Shown here: piece by piece, positions 1 through 12,922 of the stretch
Position numbering within the stretch: the stretch's first letter is position 1
How the letters are laid out: each line of letters opens with the position of its first letter
Assembly (NCBI RefSeq): GCF_041956535.1
Contig: NW_027192193.1
Span: 859,192 to 923,191, forward strand
DNA from: Calcarisporiella thermophila CBS 279.70
Taxonomy: Eukaryota > Calcarisporiellomycota
Direction: 5' to 3'
DNA: 64,000 bases
The notes under the pieces: generated by a model
What the model was told of the DNA's origin: nothing
What the model saw: only the letters and a program-made list of their open reading frames with translations
Database searches by the model: none
Translations under genes and position numbers: made by a program

Positions 1-3000
1 TGGCCAGCTCCCTCGCTAGGGTGGAACGAGAGCCCGAATCGGTAAATGCCGATGCGCTCCTTTGAAGCTGTGTCAACACTCCTGGTTGCTGCGTTAGGTC
101 GTTGCCAAAATCTTCCCCAGTGGTCCAGAAATCTGACACTCGATGCCACGAATCAACAGCGCGAACCCATACTCGCATTTCTAAATGATAAGCGAATGCA
201 CGGCCCGTAGAGGTGAGAAGGACAGGGGTTCCGTCGGGGCGAACCGAAGCACTGGTAATGAGGGAAGAAGAATGGAGAGAATCATCACTGAGGGTCGAAG
301 TTTGGAGGATGGGGCCGGCAGAGACTGCCGAAAGTAGAGCGGCTCGTTTTTGAATATCCCTTTGATAAATATGGTTTAATATGGATAATGAAGTAAAAAA
401 AAATAAGTGAACTTCTACTCACCAGACGTAAACTAATCCCACTTGAGTCACGCATAATAGGTACCGTAGGCCTGAGTCTAAAAATGAAACCTGTGCCTCT
501 AGCACGATAGTGGGTAGCAGGCGTCTTCCAGAGTGAGAATATATATGGAGAGAACCGTCCTCACATGCAACTGCACAAAATCGTTGATTGCCAGACATCA
601 GGAGTACTGGACTTGACAAGCAGTCTGTCCAGAGGATTGATCCCTGCGAGCTGGCAATTAACTTCGAAGACTCTAAAAATGGATCGAGAGAATGAATATA
701 ACAAGAAGAGAAAATGTATTCAGACCATCTCATCTATACCTTTTTCTCGACCGTTTTGCGCCTCTAGCGACAGTTTTTTCCCACCAGTCCACTCGTTGAA
801 AAGCCGTGATCTGATCTTAGGGGTTTGTAACCTAATCTGCGAATACGCGACTACTGGAGGAACGATAGCACTTCGAGCTGGATTCTGTTCGTACAAAAAA
901 AATTATTAATGCTGTTGATCAAAAATATATGTAGCGCTAACCAACCTCTATAATCTCTCCATTGGTAGCAATCTTTTTTCTCTTTTCATCTGAGCCAGTC
1001 TGCTTGTGAGTTGTGGACGTGGGTTGTTCTTTTCGTTTATAACCCAATACAAGACTGGATACGCCACCATTGGGAAGAACGCTCGTCGGGCCATCCATTT
1101 CCATTGGAGTTGCTTGGCTCAGTGAGAAGCCTGAAGAAATTGCGTCAGTTGGCTATATATGGAATAATTTATATCAATTTTCTAAATGCCATATCGTCTA
1201 GTAAACTCTATTAAATCTACCCTAGCCGAGAACTTTTCGTTTGGAGTACTTTGTTTCGTTTCTACTTTACGCTGATCTCCGTTAGAGGGCTGGGCAGAGG
1301 GAACCGATAGTCCTCGGAGAAAAGTTGGCTGCACTCGCTTTTTACCACTTTTTGTGATAGTCACCTTCTGTTGTAATGGTGTCTCGGGTTGATCACGACA
1401 TCCAGAAGTAATCGTATGGGAAGAGGAATCAGGTATAGGAGTTGTCTTTGACTCGAACGATGTTGGTGGAGGATTTTCGGGGACAAGGCTAGTATTATCG
1501 CTTTGAGCCTGTGTAGCTGTAGGAGTGGTAGCAGTCTGTTGCTTGAGAGGCGAAGTTTCTGATGGAGCCGGTGTTGATGCACTAGTACTCTTAGGAGTGT
1601 CTGCTGTAATAGTTGGAGGGGCTTCAGATCCCATAAGATCCATTATCCGCTTAGATGATATGTTCTTCGAGCGAACGGCAAACTCCTCTTCCAAAGCAAG
1701 CTGTTCGGGATTTTCAGCGAGTATGGTCGTTTTCTTTTTATAGCCAAACTTGGTCAAAAGTTTTTCCTAAGGGTTTTAATATTATAAATTAGTAGAACGT
1801 ATATTTAGATCGAGAGGGCAAGGAAAAGCGTATGTCTACCTTCTCCTCTAGAGGAACGGGTTCACCCAACTCATCAACGTCAAACAAAAATACTGCAACT
1901 GTACCATCATAGGAACAAGCAGCCGCAAATCTTCCATCTGGACCCCTTTAAAGTTAAAAACTGACAGTTAATTTTTGATTAATATAGATAGAAAAATCAA
2001 ACCATACCAAGAAAGATCTAACACACTCTGTTTAAAAACATCGGTTGCAACAGCAAGAGGTCGTGCATTGTGTGTTACCCAGAAGGATACACTACGATCC
2101 TGACTACCCAGCGCAACCACTGACATTAGTGTTCGAGGGCCAGTGTAAGAAGGGTCTTCTTCTTTGGCATAGAATAGAATAGGATTGAAATGCTATATAT
2201 AGGAGAAATTATGGCTCATTAGCTCAACAAAAATAAATCCAAACCATCTTACTTACCGCAACTTCTATAGCAGCGTCATGGCCGACAAGTGAGATTTCTG
2301 AATCCCAATCTCCACGACCAATAACGGCAGAAACTGGTACGGGTCCATTCATCGCATTTGCCGTCGCAATATGGGATCCTTCAGGTGACCAACTAAGTCG
2401 TTGGAAAAAGGTTGCATTTGGAGATTTAGAGAATGGCTCTGTGATATCAGCTGTAACGGTCCAGTCTGATGTTTGCCAAATCTTTACTGTCCTATCATCG
2501 GACTGAACCAATTTTTTTTTTAATTTTTGTAAATAGCGACGTTTGAATTATTGAGATGCGTACCTGAGTTGCCAGATATTTACCAGCGGGATCGAATGAA
2601 ATTCCTTTAACAAATCCGCGATGTCTATCTAGTTTTCTTAGCCGTTCTTAGAGTAGCAAAGCAGTAAGCATATATTCGACGTTATAGTTCAGTATACATA
2701 TGTAAGGGAAATCACTGCTTACCAAAGGTACGACCGTGCCAAATGAACACGTTGCTATCAAGTCCACAGGAAGCTAAATAGGAATTGTCGTGGGACCATG
2801 CTAGTCCCGATACATCTGAAAGAGAAATTTATTATTAGTCTTTTACTTGGATATACCACAGCTCTGAACACTGACCCGATTCATGTCCAGCTAGTCTTTT
2901 CACGGCTTTCCAATTCTCTAAATTTGCTTCTGCACATCCAAACGTTGTGCTATGCCAGCCATCAGCAGAGGTATCTTGCTCCCAAATAAGAATGACATTA

Positions 3001-3534
3001 TCGTCTGAGCCTGATGCGAGGTATCTTCCGTCTTGGTTGGACCAGCGAAGGCACATCACCACACCTATGTTATAAGATCCACAGGTTGAGCAATTAAAAT
3101 TGCAATGCCAAAGAGAAAATAGATAGTTTAACGACCATTATGCATAGTAAGTGTGCATAGAAGTTTTGGTGTCGATGTATCATTTTCTTTCTCGGGATCG
3201 CGTAATGGCTCTGTACTCCATACTCTGATTTTAGCATCTGGAATTATTGAAGGAACATCAGGATCAAATTTGCACGAAAATCACCGCATTTTTCTCAAAT
3301 GATCAAAAAGGGAGATGACTTCTCATACATCTCGGAATAAAGCAATACTCTACCTAAACCGCCTGTAGCCAACCGCGATCCATCAGGATGCACATCGATC
3401 GAGAATATACTTGCTCTTTTGTTTTTATCGTCTGTAAGTTAATATTAAAATTACTAAAAACAGAAGAGAACATGTTGTCAAAAAGAAAATTCTGTACCAT
3501 AATGACCCATCCAATCTGGTTTTAATATTATCAT
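1..3534 (-). CDS. HIR1: HIRA/Hir1 histone chaperone, WD40 protein (3' end outside window)
   Basis: H3-H4 chaperone subunit of the HIR complex, nuclear, replication-independent nucleosome assembly. The start is ATG 3534 (MIILKPDW, close to the usual HIRA N-terminus). Exon 1 is 3498-3534 and exon 2 3354-3431, joining into SIFSIDVHPDGSRLATGG; about ten further short exons follow. WD repeats are visible in order: CLRWSNQDGRYLASGSDD (~3050), GLAWSHDNSYLASCGLD (~2800), GISFDPAGKYLATQ (~2600) and RLSWSPEGSHIATANAMN (~2400). The segment 1182-1757 holds the basic B domain (KVTITKSGKKRVQPTFL, ~1310-1370), which binds Asf1 in this family. The C-terminal Hira domain appears at 419-733 (ILWTDCLSSPVLLMSGN, AVACEDGSLHIYSHSGRRLL) and runs off position 1. 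This is the fused animal/S. pombe-type arrangement with WD40, B domain and Hira domain in one polypeptide. No disabling lesion is seen. Confidence 0.93.
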
Positions 3535-3911
3535 TTCGACGCGATTTATTTTGGTAAAGCAATTCTCTTAAGCTTCTGGTCTTTAGAGTAATAGACATTT
3601 AATGTGGTATTTTTCACGCTCCGACTGATTACGATTCAGAGTTAGGACAAAAATTACAGACCAAGCTGCATGGTAGTTCCTTCATCATTCAATTCTGTGT
3701 ATAATTCAGTAGCCAAACTCTATTTCTAATATATAAAAGAGTACACGCTGAAAATAAAAACGGGGGGAAACAAGGTATCAACAGACCATGCAAGAGGAGC
3801 AATAATAAAGTGAATCAAAGGAAATTCTAATGTAAGGGAGTCAAAGGAAATATATCTAAGATAAAAGGGATAAACAACGTAGTTGGATGGATGAGATGAA
3901 ATAAAATGGCA
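3535..3911. other. Intergenic, tandem minus-strand genes
   Basis: 377 nt of AT-rich sequence between the start of HIR1 and the stop of the beta-helix gene. It must hold the HIR1 promoter and the 3' end of the neighbour. No ORF or repeat of note. Confidence 0.6.
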
Positions 3912-6019
3912 CTATAAAATACCATATCTCCTCTTACGCTCTTCCAACTGGGCTTCATACAAGCTCTCTGGCCACACTGGTCTTCCCGGAGACTCCCACC
4001 ATCCCCAATCTGCGGTTGTAACCATGCGCTTTGAAGTCTTATTTGTGCTTCCAACTACATGAGAATAAAAGAAGCAATCAATAATATGCAATATATTGGG
4101 CCTAGTCTCAATCCTCTTGAACTCACTGGCAAAATTTTGCGCGGTTGGAGGACGTTGCACTACGATTCCACCCGATACTTGTGAATTCCACACCACCGAA
4201 TTTGCCCCCGCCCACCCATGCCCTGTTCCGCTCTGGCCACGGTTTTGAATCAGTAGCGTACCATTAAACATCACATTGTCATATAGCTGCCCAGTTGACC
4301 ACCGCATGTGTGGCCCTGAATCGCCCGTGCCTGTCGCACTACATCTATGCACAACGTTGGGGCCAGGAACACGTCCCATAAATGCCCAGTTATGGAATGC
4401 ATTATCGGATGAGCAGTGAGTAAAGAGGATAAGCTGGCCATCCACTTTGTAGGTTGATTGTCCGGAATAAAATGCACGCTGGTTGGGGTACCGATGGTGG
4501 CAATTCTACAGTTGACATATAATAAAATGAATTTACCTACTCCATTGGCAACGACATGCCTATTTACCATAATGGTGATATGTTTAGAGCCGGGGGCCAG
4601 GCTGACGAAGTTGTGAAACCAAGAGCTATTTACATTGCGCATCCACGAGTGCTCAACGTTCTCGAACTGCGCTACATAGTTCTGGAACATTTCTTGTGCA
4701 AATCGATAATCTCTCCCTGGAGGGACGTTCGGAAACTCTTTTGCTTCTCTGCCCTCGTTAAATGGACAAATAAACTCAAGATCTTGTATACCAACATGGG
4801 AGATTCGCCTGTTCCGATATCGCTGAACGTACGCGCCTCCAAATTGGCTGGAAATCGACATCGTGAGAGGGGCATCGAGATGGATTTCCCCCCGAAAAAT
4901 ATCAACAAATACGACTTTACGAAAGACCGTAAACTGCATTGGTACCCATTCGTGTGAGTCGGCCTTTTTCAGTGGGATCTTGTCCATGCTCAACGATTGA
5001 ACCCACTCTTTGTTGGTCGTAATTGCGACCTGGATTGTATGGCCCGGTCGAAAAATCCATACTTTCTCGATTCTCAATGACTGTGCCCCAACAGGAACGT
5101 AGTCATCAAGGACACGAGCTTTTGTACTTCTCAACCAACTATGCCCAGCACCTTGCACATTGACAATAAAAGGGAGGTTCTCTGCGTCAGATAAATTTGT
5201 AAATATCCGTGTTCCACCTGTACTCTCCCCTTCTAGGACAATGCCACTAGCGTTTATAAACAAAGTATGGGAGATATGGTAAATCCCTGGATTTAGATGC
5301 ACCGTGCCGCGAAATCCTTTCGAGTCCAATTGAGCAAGCGAGGCACGGTCTATTGCAGCTTGAATGCGAGAAGTATCATCTAGACTATCATAAGAATTTC
5401 GAGGGGACAGGCGTTCAAGAATAGGGAGATTATCTGGCGGCAACTCTAATCCGTATTTATAACCTGAATAAGAGAAATCCTGCGAAGAGGTAAGAGGATA
5501 TGGATAGTAGTTTTCAACCAGGAAATTAACAAATATAAATACGTACCGGTAGTTTATCGCCTCTTTCGTTGAAGGGTAAATATTGCAATCTGCCATCTAC
5601 CTTTGGTAAAATGAGACGACTATAACCTCGCTGCCCCGGAAAATGTTCGCTCGTCTTGACTAATGGAGGTAACGAATTTGGGAAAGAGCCGAAATTACCT
5701 CGACTGTCTTCGTATAGCGTCACATTTACAAGGCCGTCAATTCTTGTAATTCGGATTAATCCATGCAGCACGTCCCCAACATCATTCAAAAGAAATGTTA
5801 GAAAACTTGCCGCCACCAGTAAGGATATGGCGACAAAAGCAGTGTTGGACCCCAGCTTGACTTTCGTAATTGCAGAATTCAGGGATGAGTGAACGACATA
5901 GAAGGATAAAAGGCAAGGGACACCAGGCAGAGTTTGTGTGTTCTAGCAAAAATACATAGAGCAAACAAGAGATATTCACATACTCTACGAGTGTTTGAGA
6001 GAGAAAGACTATGACCCAT
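3912..6019 (-). CDS. Type II membrane right-handed beta-helix protein (pectate lyase superfamily)
   Basis: Five exons fit: 5984-6019, 5547-5942, 4541-5479, 4127-4505, 3912-4054 (630 aa, total divisible by three). The first exon codes only 12 residues (MGHSLSLSNTRR). It is needed because the next reading frame has no ATG. Residues ~43-62 (TAFVAISLLVAASFLTFLL) form one hydrophobic segment, suggesting a signal anchor with the helix domain in the ER lumen or outside. The body begins like Pfam pectate_lyase_3 proteins (DDTSRIQAAIDRA, then GTVHLNPGIYHIS and GIVLEGES). It continues with HSWMRNVNSSWFHN and FTHCSSDNAFHNWAFMGRV ladder-like rungs. Family members are polysaccharide lyases, hydrolases or carbohydrate-binding proteins; the substrate here is unknown and I see no diagnostic catalytic triad. 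Intron 4506-4540 is only 35 nt, yet its removal is needed to keep the frame. The exact N-terminus is the least certain part. Confidence 0.75.
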
Positions 6020-7108
6020 AACAAGTGTCTAGTTGATTATTGATTCAAATTCGTGCTTGATGAAGGTGCACAGATCATTTTTACATATAAAGAAATGTGA
6101 ACTTTCGTAGAGATTCAGACCAAGGCTCTCCTTGAAAATTAAAGACGATTGGCCATATAGCATATATAGAAATGATGAATGGGCAATGACATATGTTCTC
6201 GCCCTAATAAACAGCATGCAAAAGCATTCGGATGCCACAAAGATTTCTCTGAATCTACTCTAAAGAGTTGACGGCCCGCAATTCTTTATTAAACTCTGGC
6301 TTCTACTGCTCAGCTTCTTGCCCTTTTTCCAAAGGTGTTGGGTCGAAAGCCTTGCTATTGCCAGCACGGCCAGGATAAACCCCAATTCGCGAAGTGATCT
6401 AGCCATACCTAGCTACACTTTCGTGTGATCGATTGCCTTAAATACAACAATGACCACTATCGGGGTTCCTCTGAATTGCGATGCTTAAGAATAAGAATTA
6501 ATGTTCCTAATAAGGATACCTATTCAAAGAATACTTGCCCAAAAATCTATTGACAAATCGAAGATAAAGTTGTTTGGGCCCCAAAAATCATTCAAACGCT
6601 AGGAAACTGGTGTATCTCTCTGCAAATATAAGAAGTCCCACAGGTAATAGATGTATTTAGTATCGTGTTCTATTCAGCCTGAAGCATTGTGAATATCTAA
6701 CTTCGATAAAACTTTTTGGGAACTGGGAAAGCGTTCTAGAGCGTGCTTAAACGAGTAGAATATCGCACGACCTCAGTGAGCAGATCGCTAAATATTATCA
6801 TTCCTTTGAGATGTTTTGGGATTGATTGTGACGACTATCTTAACCTACTCCTCGAGATTCGGTTGATAGAGGAACGCTCAATTGGTATCGGTGGTCTACA
6901 AAGTGAGTGCTGATAGCGGGGAGAGTGATGTGTCACGAGAGCGTGGCAGTAGATGGAAAAATCCCAAGTCTTGGCTACACAAACGCGTCCAAGTTCTGAA
7001 ATTTCATTGAAAAGCCACACCAAGTTCAAATGACGTTGGAAATCTTCTCTCTACTGTACCTTCGCATCAATAGACACCGATCGGCTCCGGTGAGGCTAAC
7101 TTACCAAA
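6020..7108. other. Intergenic, divergent promoter region
   Basis: About 1.1 kb between the divergently transcribed beta-helix gene and PAN1. AT-rich; only short ORFs of 60-70 codons without recognisable content. No tRNA, repeat or motif that I can support. Confidence 0.5.
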
Positions 7109-10100
7109 ATGTACGGGTTAAATCCCAAACAGTTGACGGCTCCACCTCTGCAGCCTCAACTGCAAGTCACGGGGAGCATGGTCCGTTCTGCTATCCCTTC
7201 GAGTAAGTGTAATAACCTGGCCCATTTTGAGAGATGAATAATAATTGAGGATGATTTGAACTGGGAGTTAATGTCGACCAAAACCTTGATGCATTTATAT
7301 TAATCTCTTATTCTTCATCTACTTTTTCTTCTTTATATCAGCACGGCTCTCATTTATTTCCATGCATGATCAGAATAAATTTCAACAGCTTTTCACGCAA
7401 GCCCTTCCACCTGGAGGATGGCAAATTTCTGGTAGGTAGATTAAGCGACCGCTCTTATTAATCAGCTAGATCATATTTCATCCGAAAAAAAATGGTAACT
7501 ATAGCTAATACTAATGTTTGATGATAATAGGGCAAAGCGCACGGGATATCCTACTTAAATCTAATCTCTCTGGAGATGTACTCGCGAAGATCTGGTCGCT
7601 CGCCAACATTACTCAAAGTGGTCAACTAACATTTCCTGAATTTGCTCTTGCGATGTACTTGACCTCGCAGAAGCTTCAAGGTCGCGAGATTCCCACACGA
7701 CTCCCTGAGCATATCGAGCGGGAAGTAGTCGCCGCAATCCAACAGATTGAACCTGCTGCTTCGCGTGCTCCAAGCATCACACCAGTTTCTCCTCAGACAA
7801 TCTCACCTGCTCCCACATTACTTACCAGTGGTCTACACGCGGGGACGTTGTCAGTGCCACAAATGCAGCAGCCGCAGCACACAGGACAAGCAGTGCATAT
7901 GGACTTCGCCAATAGAATGATGCCCTTACCGCAACAACAGCAACAGCAGCCATGGTCTGGAGCTTTGCACGGAGGGAGCATTAGGATCCCGTGGGTGGTA
8001 ACACCTGAGGAACGAGCACGGTATAATCAGATTTTCCAAGCATGGGATGTCAGTAGAAGTGGCTTTATTTCTGGTAACATATATCCTAAACTTCGTTCTG
8101 GCATCACTGGACCTTTTTCCTAACCCTTTTATATTTTTTTGTTTGCTTCCCGTTCAACAGGTTCTCAGGCAAAAGATGTTTTTTCCCAATCTGGTCTTCC
8201 ACAAAAGGACCTGATGCAAATCTGGTAGGTCTTTTTGAACATCCTAATATTTGGCCAAAATGATTTAATTAACATTATATAAAGGAATCTCTCTGATCCA
8301 AATAACCACGGAAAGCTCAATCAAGACGAGTTTGCGGTAGCAATGCACCTCATCTACCGGAAACTTAATGGATACGATATTCCAAATGTGCTTCCACCAG
8401 AATTGATTCCACCTTCTACACGAGATCTCAGCGATAGTGTCGATATGCTTAAGCGAATGCTGGTGACGGATATTACTACCAAGCGAAGCACCCCCTCGGC
8501 ATTATCCCCTCATTTGACGGGATCCCAGACTCACCATGGCGGCAGATACTATTCCACTATGTCTTCTTCGGCCCGCCCGTCTTCCGCCCCTTATCTCCGT
8601 GAGGACGATGATGATGTTGGATATATTTCGACAGCTCGACGCAAAGGGGGGCGTTCAGCAACTCCTCTAGGTGATTCTGTAGAATCTCCATCTCCCTCTT
8701 CTGTTGACCTGGAGGCACGTATTACTGATTTGAAGCGCCAAATTCGCGAGCAGAAAGCCTTATTGGAATCGGAATCAAAATATCGTCCGGGTGAACAAAC
8801 TTTATCGGCAACCGAGCGACGAGATATAGAGGATCTGAAGCGGCAAATATCATCCCTACACGCGCAGCTTAATTCGTCGTCTATTGGGTCCAGCGGATCT
8901 TCTTCCGATGCTTTTCTGCTCCGTTCGAAGTACGACTCTCTGGTACAAACCGTCGATTCGTGTAGAACTGAGATCCGACAGGTGCTGTCGAATCTCCAGC
9001 ATACAGAAGATGAACTGGCGGAGAAAAAACTCGAACTTTTTCGAGCTCGTTTGGCTAAAACTCGGCCAAACTCTGGCGGTTTTGGCGGAAGTATCAAGGG
9101 AACCGGCCCTGGCGGAGAGGTTACCGAACAAGACCGAGTGCGAGCAAAGGCCCAAGCAATGCTTGCCGCGAGAATGGCCAAACTCACTGGACAACCTGCA
9201 CCTGTTGCAGCGGAATCGGAACCTGACCCGGAATCTGGGCGGAAGATTGAGGAGGAACGCCGTAGAATCCAAGATCAACGGCGTCAACAAGAGGAGAAGT
9301 TGGCGGCGTCGAAACGCGAGATTGAGGCCCTTGAGTTGATCACCTCAGAGATCAAGAGCGAATCTACCAATTATCTAGGCAGCTCGGCATTGGAAGTGGA
9401 CTCGAGTGCTAGTGAAAAGTTTGAGAAAGGCTACGGAGTTAGTCGCGAGCTGCGCGACTTTATCGATGAGCTTAGATATGGATCGGGGGTGAACGCAAGA
9501 GAGAAGGAGAGCTTCGAGTCGAAATTCCCTGCTGATCCCTTGAGCTTTTCTAGCGCTCCTCAGGTGGCCAAGAGGTCTTCACCGATTTTGAAGGCGAAAG
9601 ACTATCATTTTGAGTCTAAATTTCCCTCTTTGGAGCAACCATCTGTGTCACCCTCATCACGCAATATCCCTTCCCCTCCCACCGTTACTCCTCGTTCACC
9701 CCCAAGTGCCTTGTCATCTTCGTCAGCACGCGTCTCCAGCCCACTTAGTAAAGCCAAGACCCCCGAAGAGCGTGCTGCCTTCATCAAGGCCGAAGCAGAG
9801 CGCCGCATGCAGGAGCGCATGGCCCAGCTTAAAGTCAATATACCACAAGCTCCAAGGGAGCCTGTAACACCCGTTGCCAAGCCTCTTGACGTTGAGTTGC
9901 CACTAGAGGATAAGGTTGAGGCTGCAGAGCGTGCCGCATTGGAAAAACTTCGAGCTGCCGAACGTGTAGCACAGGAGCGGTTGCGGGAGGCTGAACGTCG
10001 ACGTGTAGAAATCGAGAAGGAGTTGAAGGCTTCGGAGCAGGCAGCTGCTGAAACGGAACGCCTTCGTCAGCAACAGCAGCAGCAGCAACAAGCTCAGAAA

Positions 10101-11780
10101 CAGGCGGATACACACGCAGCGTTGGATCGTGAGAATAAGGCGGAAGAGGATCGACTGGCTGCCGAAGAACGTGCGCGCCTGGAGAAAATCGAACGACTGA
10201 AACAGGAGGCACAAGAACGTGCAGAGGAAGAGGAACGACTTCGCCAAGAAAGACAAGCGATATTGGATGGCGCACGTGCTGCTAGAGAGCGTGCACGGCA
10301 GATGGAAGAGCAGTCGAAGCTCCAGCAAAGTAGCGAGAGTCAGCGTAGTACTAGTGCTCCTACTTCACGCTGGACAGGCTCCACATTTGGAGTAGTAAAG
10401 CGAGAGGTATCTGATGAGCCTAGTACTGCTTCATCATTGCCCAAAGAGAGCGAACCAGCCCCCTTGGATACAAGCTATAATCCATTTGCTCGTCACGTCG
10501 CTCAGGACTCTGCCAAAAAAGAGGATGAGGATTGGAGCGTTGTAGAAAAAGAAGACACTGAGGACTTTTTTACACCCTTTAATACGAGTGCCAACCGTAT
10601 GGCGGAGAGCCTCTTTGAGTCTATGACTTCTGGCCACCACACTGAACAAGAGATCGAGTCAAAATCCAACGGTGTATTCGAAATACATAAGGTAGAGGAA
10701 CCAGCTGCCGCTGGAATTCCATCCCCTCCTCCTCTACCTTCCACGGTTCCACCCACTGCTGATCCGACACCACCTCCACCTCCCCCTCCGCCTCCCCCCA
10801 TGCCCTCGAATGAGTCCACGCAACCTGTGGTGCCAGCCCCTATATCGGCTCCGCCGCCACCACCACCTCCAGCACTAGCTTCGCCTCCACCTCCTCCCTC
10901 ACTCTCTGCTGCTGCTGCTCCTGCCGCTCCTGTTCCAGGTGCCGGCGACCGATCCGCATTATTGGCCCAAATCCAGCTCGGTAAGCAATTGCGCAAGGCC
11001 GTCACCAACGACCGATCTGCACCAAAAACTGGTGGGGGTGGAGTCTTGGGTGCACCCGAGAATAGTGCGTCCAGCCCACCCGTGCCACCGCCAGCATCCT
11101 CAACTGGTGGTGGTGGTGTCGGCGGCGGGGGTGGTGCACCAGGAATGGGATCTCTGCTCGCGGAATTGAACCAACGGCGTGCAAAAAATCGCGTGTCGAC
11201 AGATTGGTTTGGAGGACTAGCGTCTGATAGTCTTCAGCATCCATCTGCGGCAGGTGGGGCGAATGTACCCCAGGTGGTTGAGGAAGAGCATGGCCCCCAG
11301 AGTGGTGCCGCAGAGGAACCCGCCAACTCCTTGGCTGATGTGGACTACTCTCGCGAATTTAAAGTAAGATCGCTCTATGAGTATACGGCAACCAGATCGG
11401 ACGAGCTCTCTTTCAAGGCGGGTGTCATGATTAAGGCGCATCACTCGAAGAAACCCGAAGACGAGTGGTGGTTTGGTGTGTTGGAGGATGGGAATGAGGG
11501 GTGGTTCCCGAAAAATTATGTAGAGGAAATCAAAGGTAACGCTAGATGACTTTCTCTTGGGCGTACCGAGCCAGTGCTAATGTTTTTATTCCATTTTACA
11601 GATGAGATTGTGCGCCAAGCACGTGTTCTTTTCGACTATACCGCCGCGGCTGGTGATGAACTCACCCTCACCTCCGGCAGCACTATTAATGTGCTGGATT
11701 CCTCCGATGCAAGCTGGTGGCGGGCCGAGTCCGGTGGACGAGTTGGCATGGTGCCCTCCAACTACTTGGAAATGATCTAG
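7109..11780 (+). CDS. PAN1: PAN1-like EH/WH2 endocytic scaffold with two C-terminal SH3 domains
   Basis: Scaffold of the actin/clathrin endocytic coat. Exons: 7109-7202, 7342-7431, 7531-8073, 8161-8224, 8285-11535, 11602-11780 (1406 aa, in frame throughout). EH1 lies at ~34-130 ([10 protein letters not shown]) and EH2 at ~215-315 ([39 protein letters not shown]), the latter being the Pan1 signature. A long coiled-coil, Arg/Glu/Gln-rich middle follows, with polyQ near 10070-10090. Poly-proline runs come next (~1090-1150), then a WH2-type actin-binding motif ([18 protein letters not shown], ~1150-1170). Two SH3 domains end the protein: ~1285-1347 ([29 protein letters not shown]) and ~1348-1406 ([30 protein letters not shown]). 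Budding-yeast Pan1 lacks SH3 domains, so the architecture is intersectin-like. Near matches to Prk1-type LxxQxTG sites occur (LSPHLTG, QQPQHTG). Introns 2 and 4 use GTAGGT donors. Confidence 0.93.
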
Positions 11781-12922
11781 AAGGGTCCTCTTCGTATATA
11801 CTAAGCTCTACTTTTTATTTTATTTCCACTTTTTTTTTTGCTCTGTTGTGGTATTATTTTATCATGGCTGTTGAAAGAGATTTTTTTATTTTTATCGCGC
11901 TTGAAAATTATTTTGGGTTTTGGAGGGATGCATATTAGGGATGCATGGCTTGTGGTATCTTAGATCAGGCTATGAAAGAATACTTTTTTTTTCTATTTCA
12001 TCGTACTCCATTCTGAAGATGATCCCAGTTACCAAGCCACTCATAGACAGAAAGGCAAATATGGCAATCAAGTGAAAGTTAATAAAGCTTTTGCCTTGCA
12101 TCTCAAGAGGAAATCATGAATTGAGTTAAAAAAGCATTCATGATCGAATACAGAGAGGGTTTATATCCATTTTCCATGCTTATATATTTTAATTATGTTT
12201 ACACGTTTTAACCCAATTTTTTGACACGCCTTCCCCCTTGAAATCAAGGAGAATACACGTTAAAACTTGGCTGCGGCACTTGGTTTATCCTCCACTACCC
12301 TCCTTGTTCGCATGGATAGGCCTAACAAGTCTTCATCTCTTCAACCTATAATTAACCTGCCCTTTGATTCGCTCCACCTCCCCTCTTTCTTGGAGCAATG
12401 CGCGTACAACTTTTTTGTGGCATCTGAGGATTTTATTGTGCCGTCTCAACTACAATGGCTCCTACCGAAATTAATTCAATATAACCCAACTTTAGCAATA
12501 GTTTCTGATGGGAGTACTAAGGTGGTGCAAACCGACCCTTAAAATTAGGCCCCATATATGGCGATTGTCCACTTAATAAAGAACTCCTTGTTTGGATTTG
12601 AAACAAGCAGCCACGGCCAACTCCTCCCGAATCTAGATCGGATGCGCCATCATCCGAGCTGATGCCTCGGACGGCTTAGGCTCAGAAAGCTTTCACACAG
12701 ATCAGGGAAAGAAGGTTATATTCCATGAGTTTAGAGGTTGAAGGAGAATAGGAAATGTTTTCCACCAGGGAATAAAGAAGAGAAGATGCAACACACGTTT
12801 GTATAAATACATGCACACAAGAAAAGAATAGCTTTATAAGTTAAATGTCAAAGCATCCCACCCTCTCCACCTCCTTTCATCAAAGAAAAATGCAATAAAA
12901 TTAACAATGAATGAGGGAAAGA
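11781..12922. other. Intergenic region between convergent genes
   Basis: 3' flanks of PAN1 and of the metallopeptidase gene. T-rich sequence follows PAN1. A 91-codon plus-strand ORF at 12267-12542 ends with a VSDGS motif that faintly recalls the start of retroelement RNase H domains; this is too weak to call a gene or element. Confidence 0.45.

Noticed and set aside
8591-9290. Long antisense ORFs over PAN1
   Set aside because: Shadows of the real coding frame; they have no homology and disappear under the clear PAN1 reading.
12267-12542. 91-codon ORF possibly derived from a retroelement RNase H
   Set aside because: Only a VSDGS-like end recalls RNase H; no Asp/Glu catalytic set, no flanking repeats, no reverse transcriptase remains.
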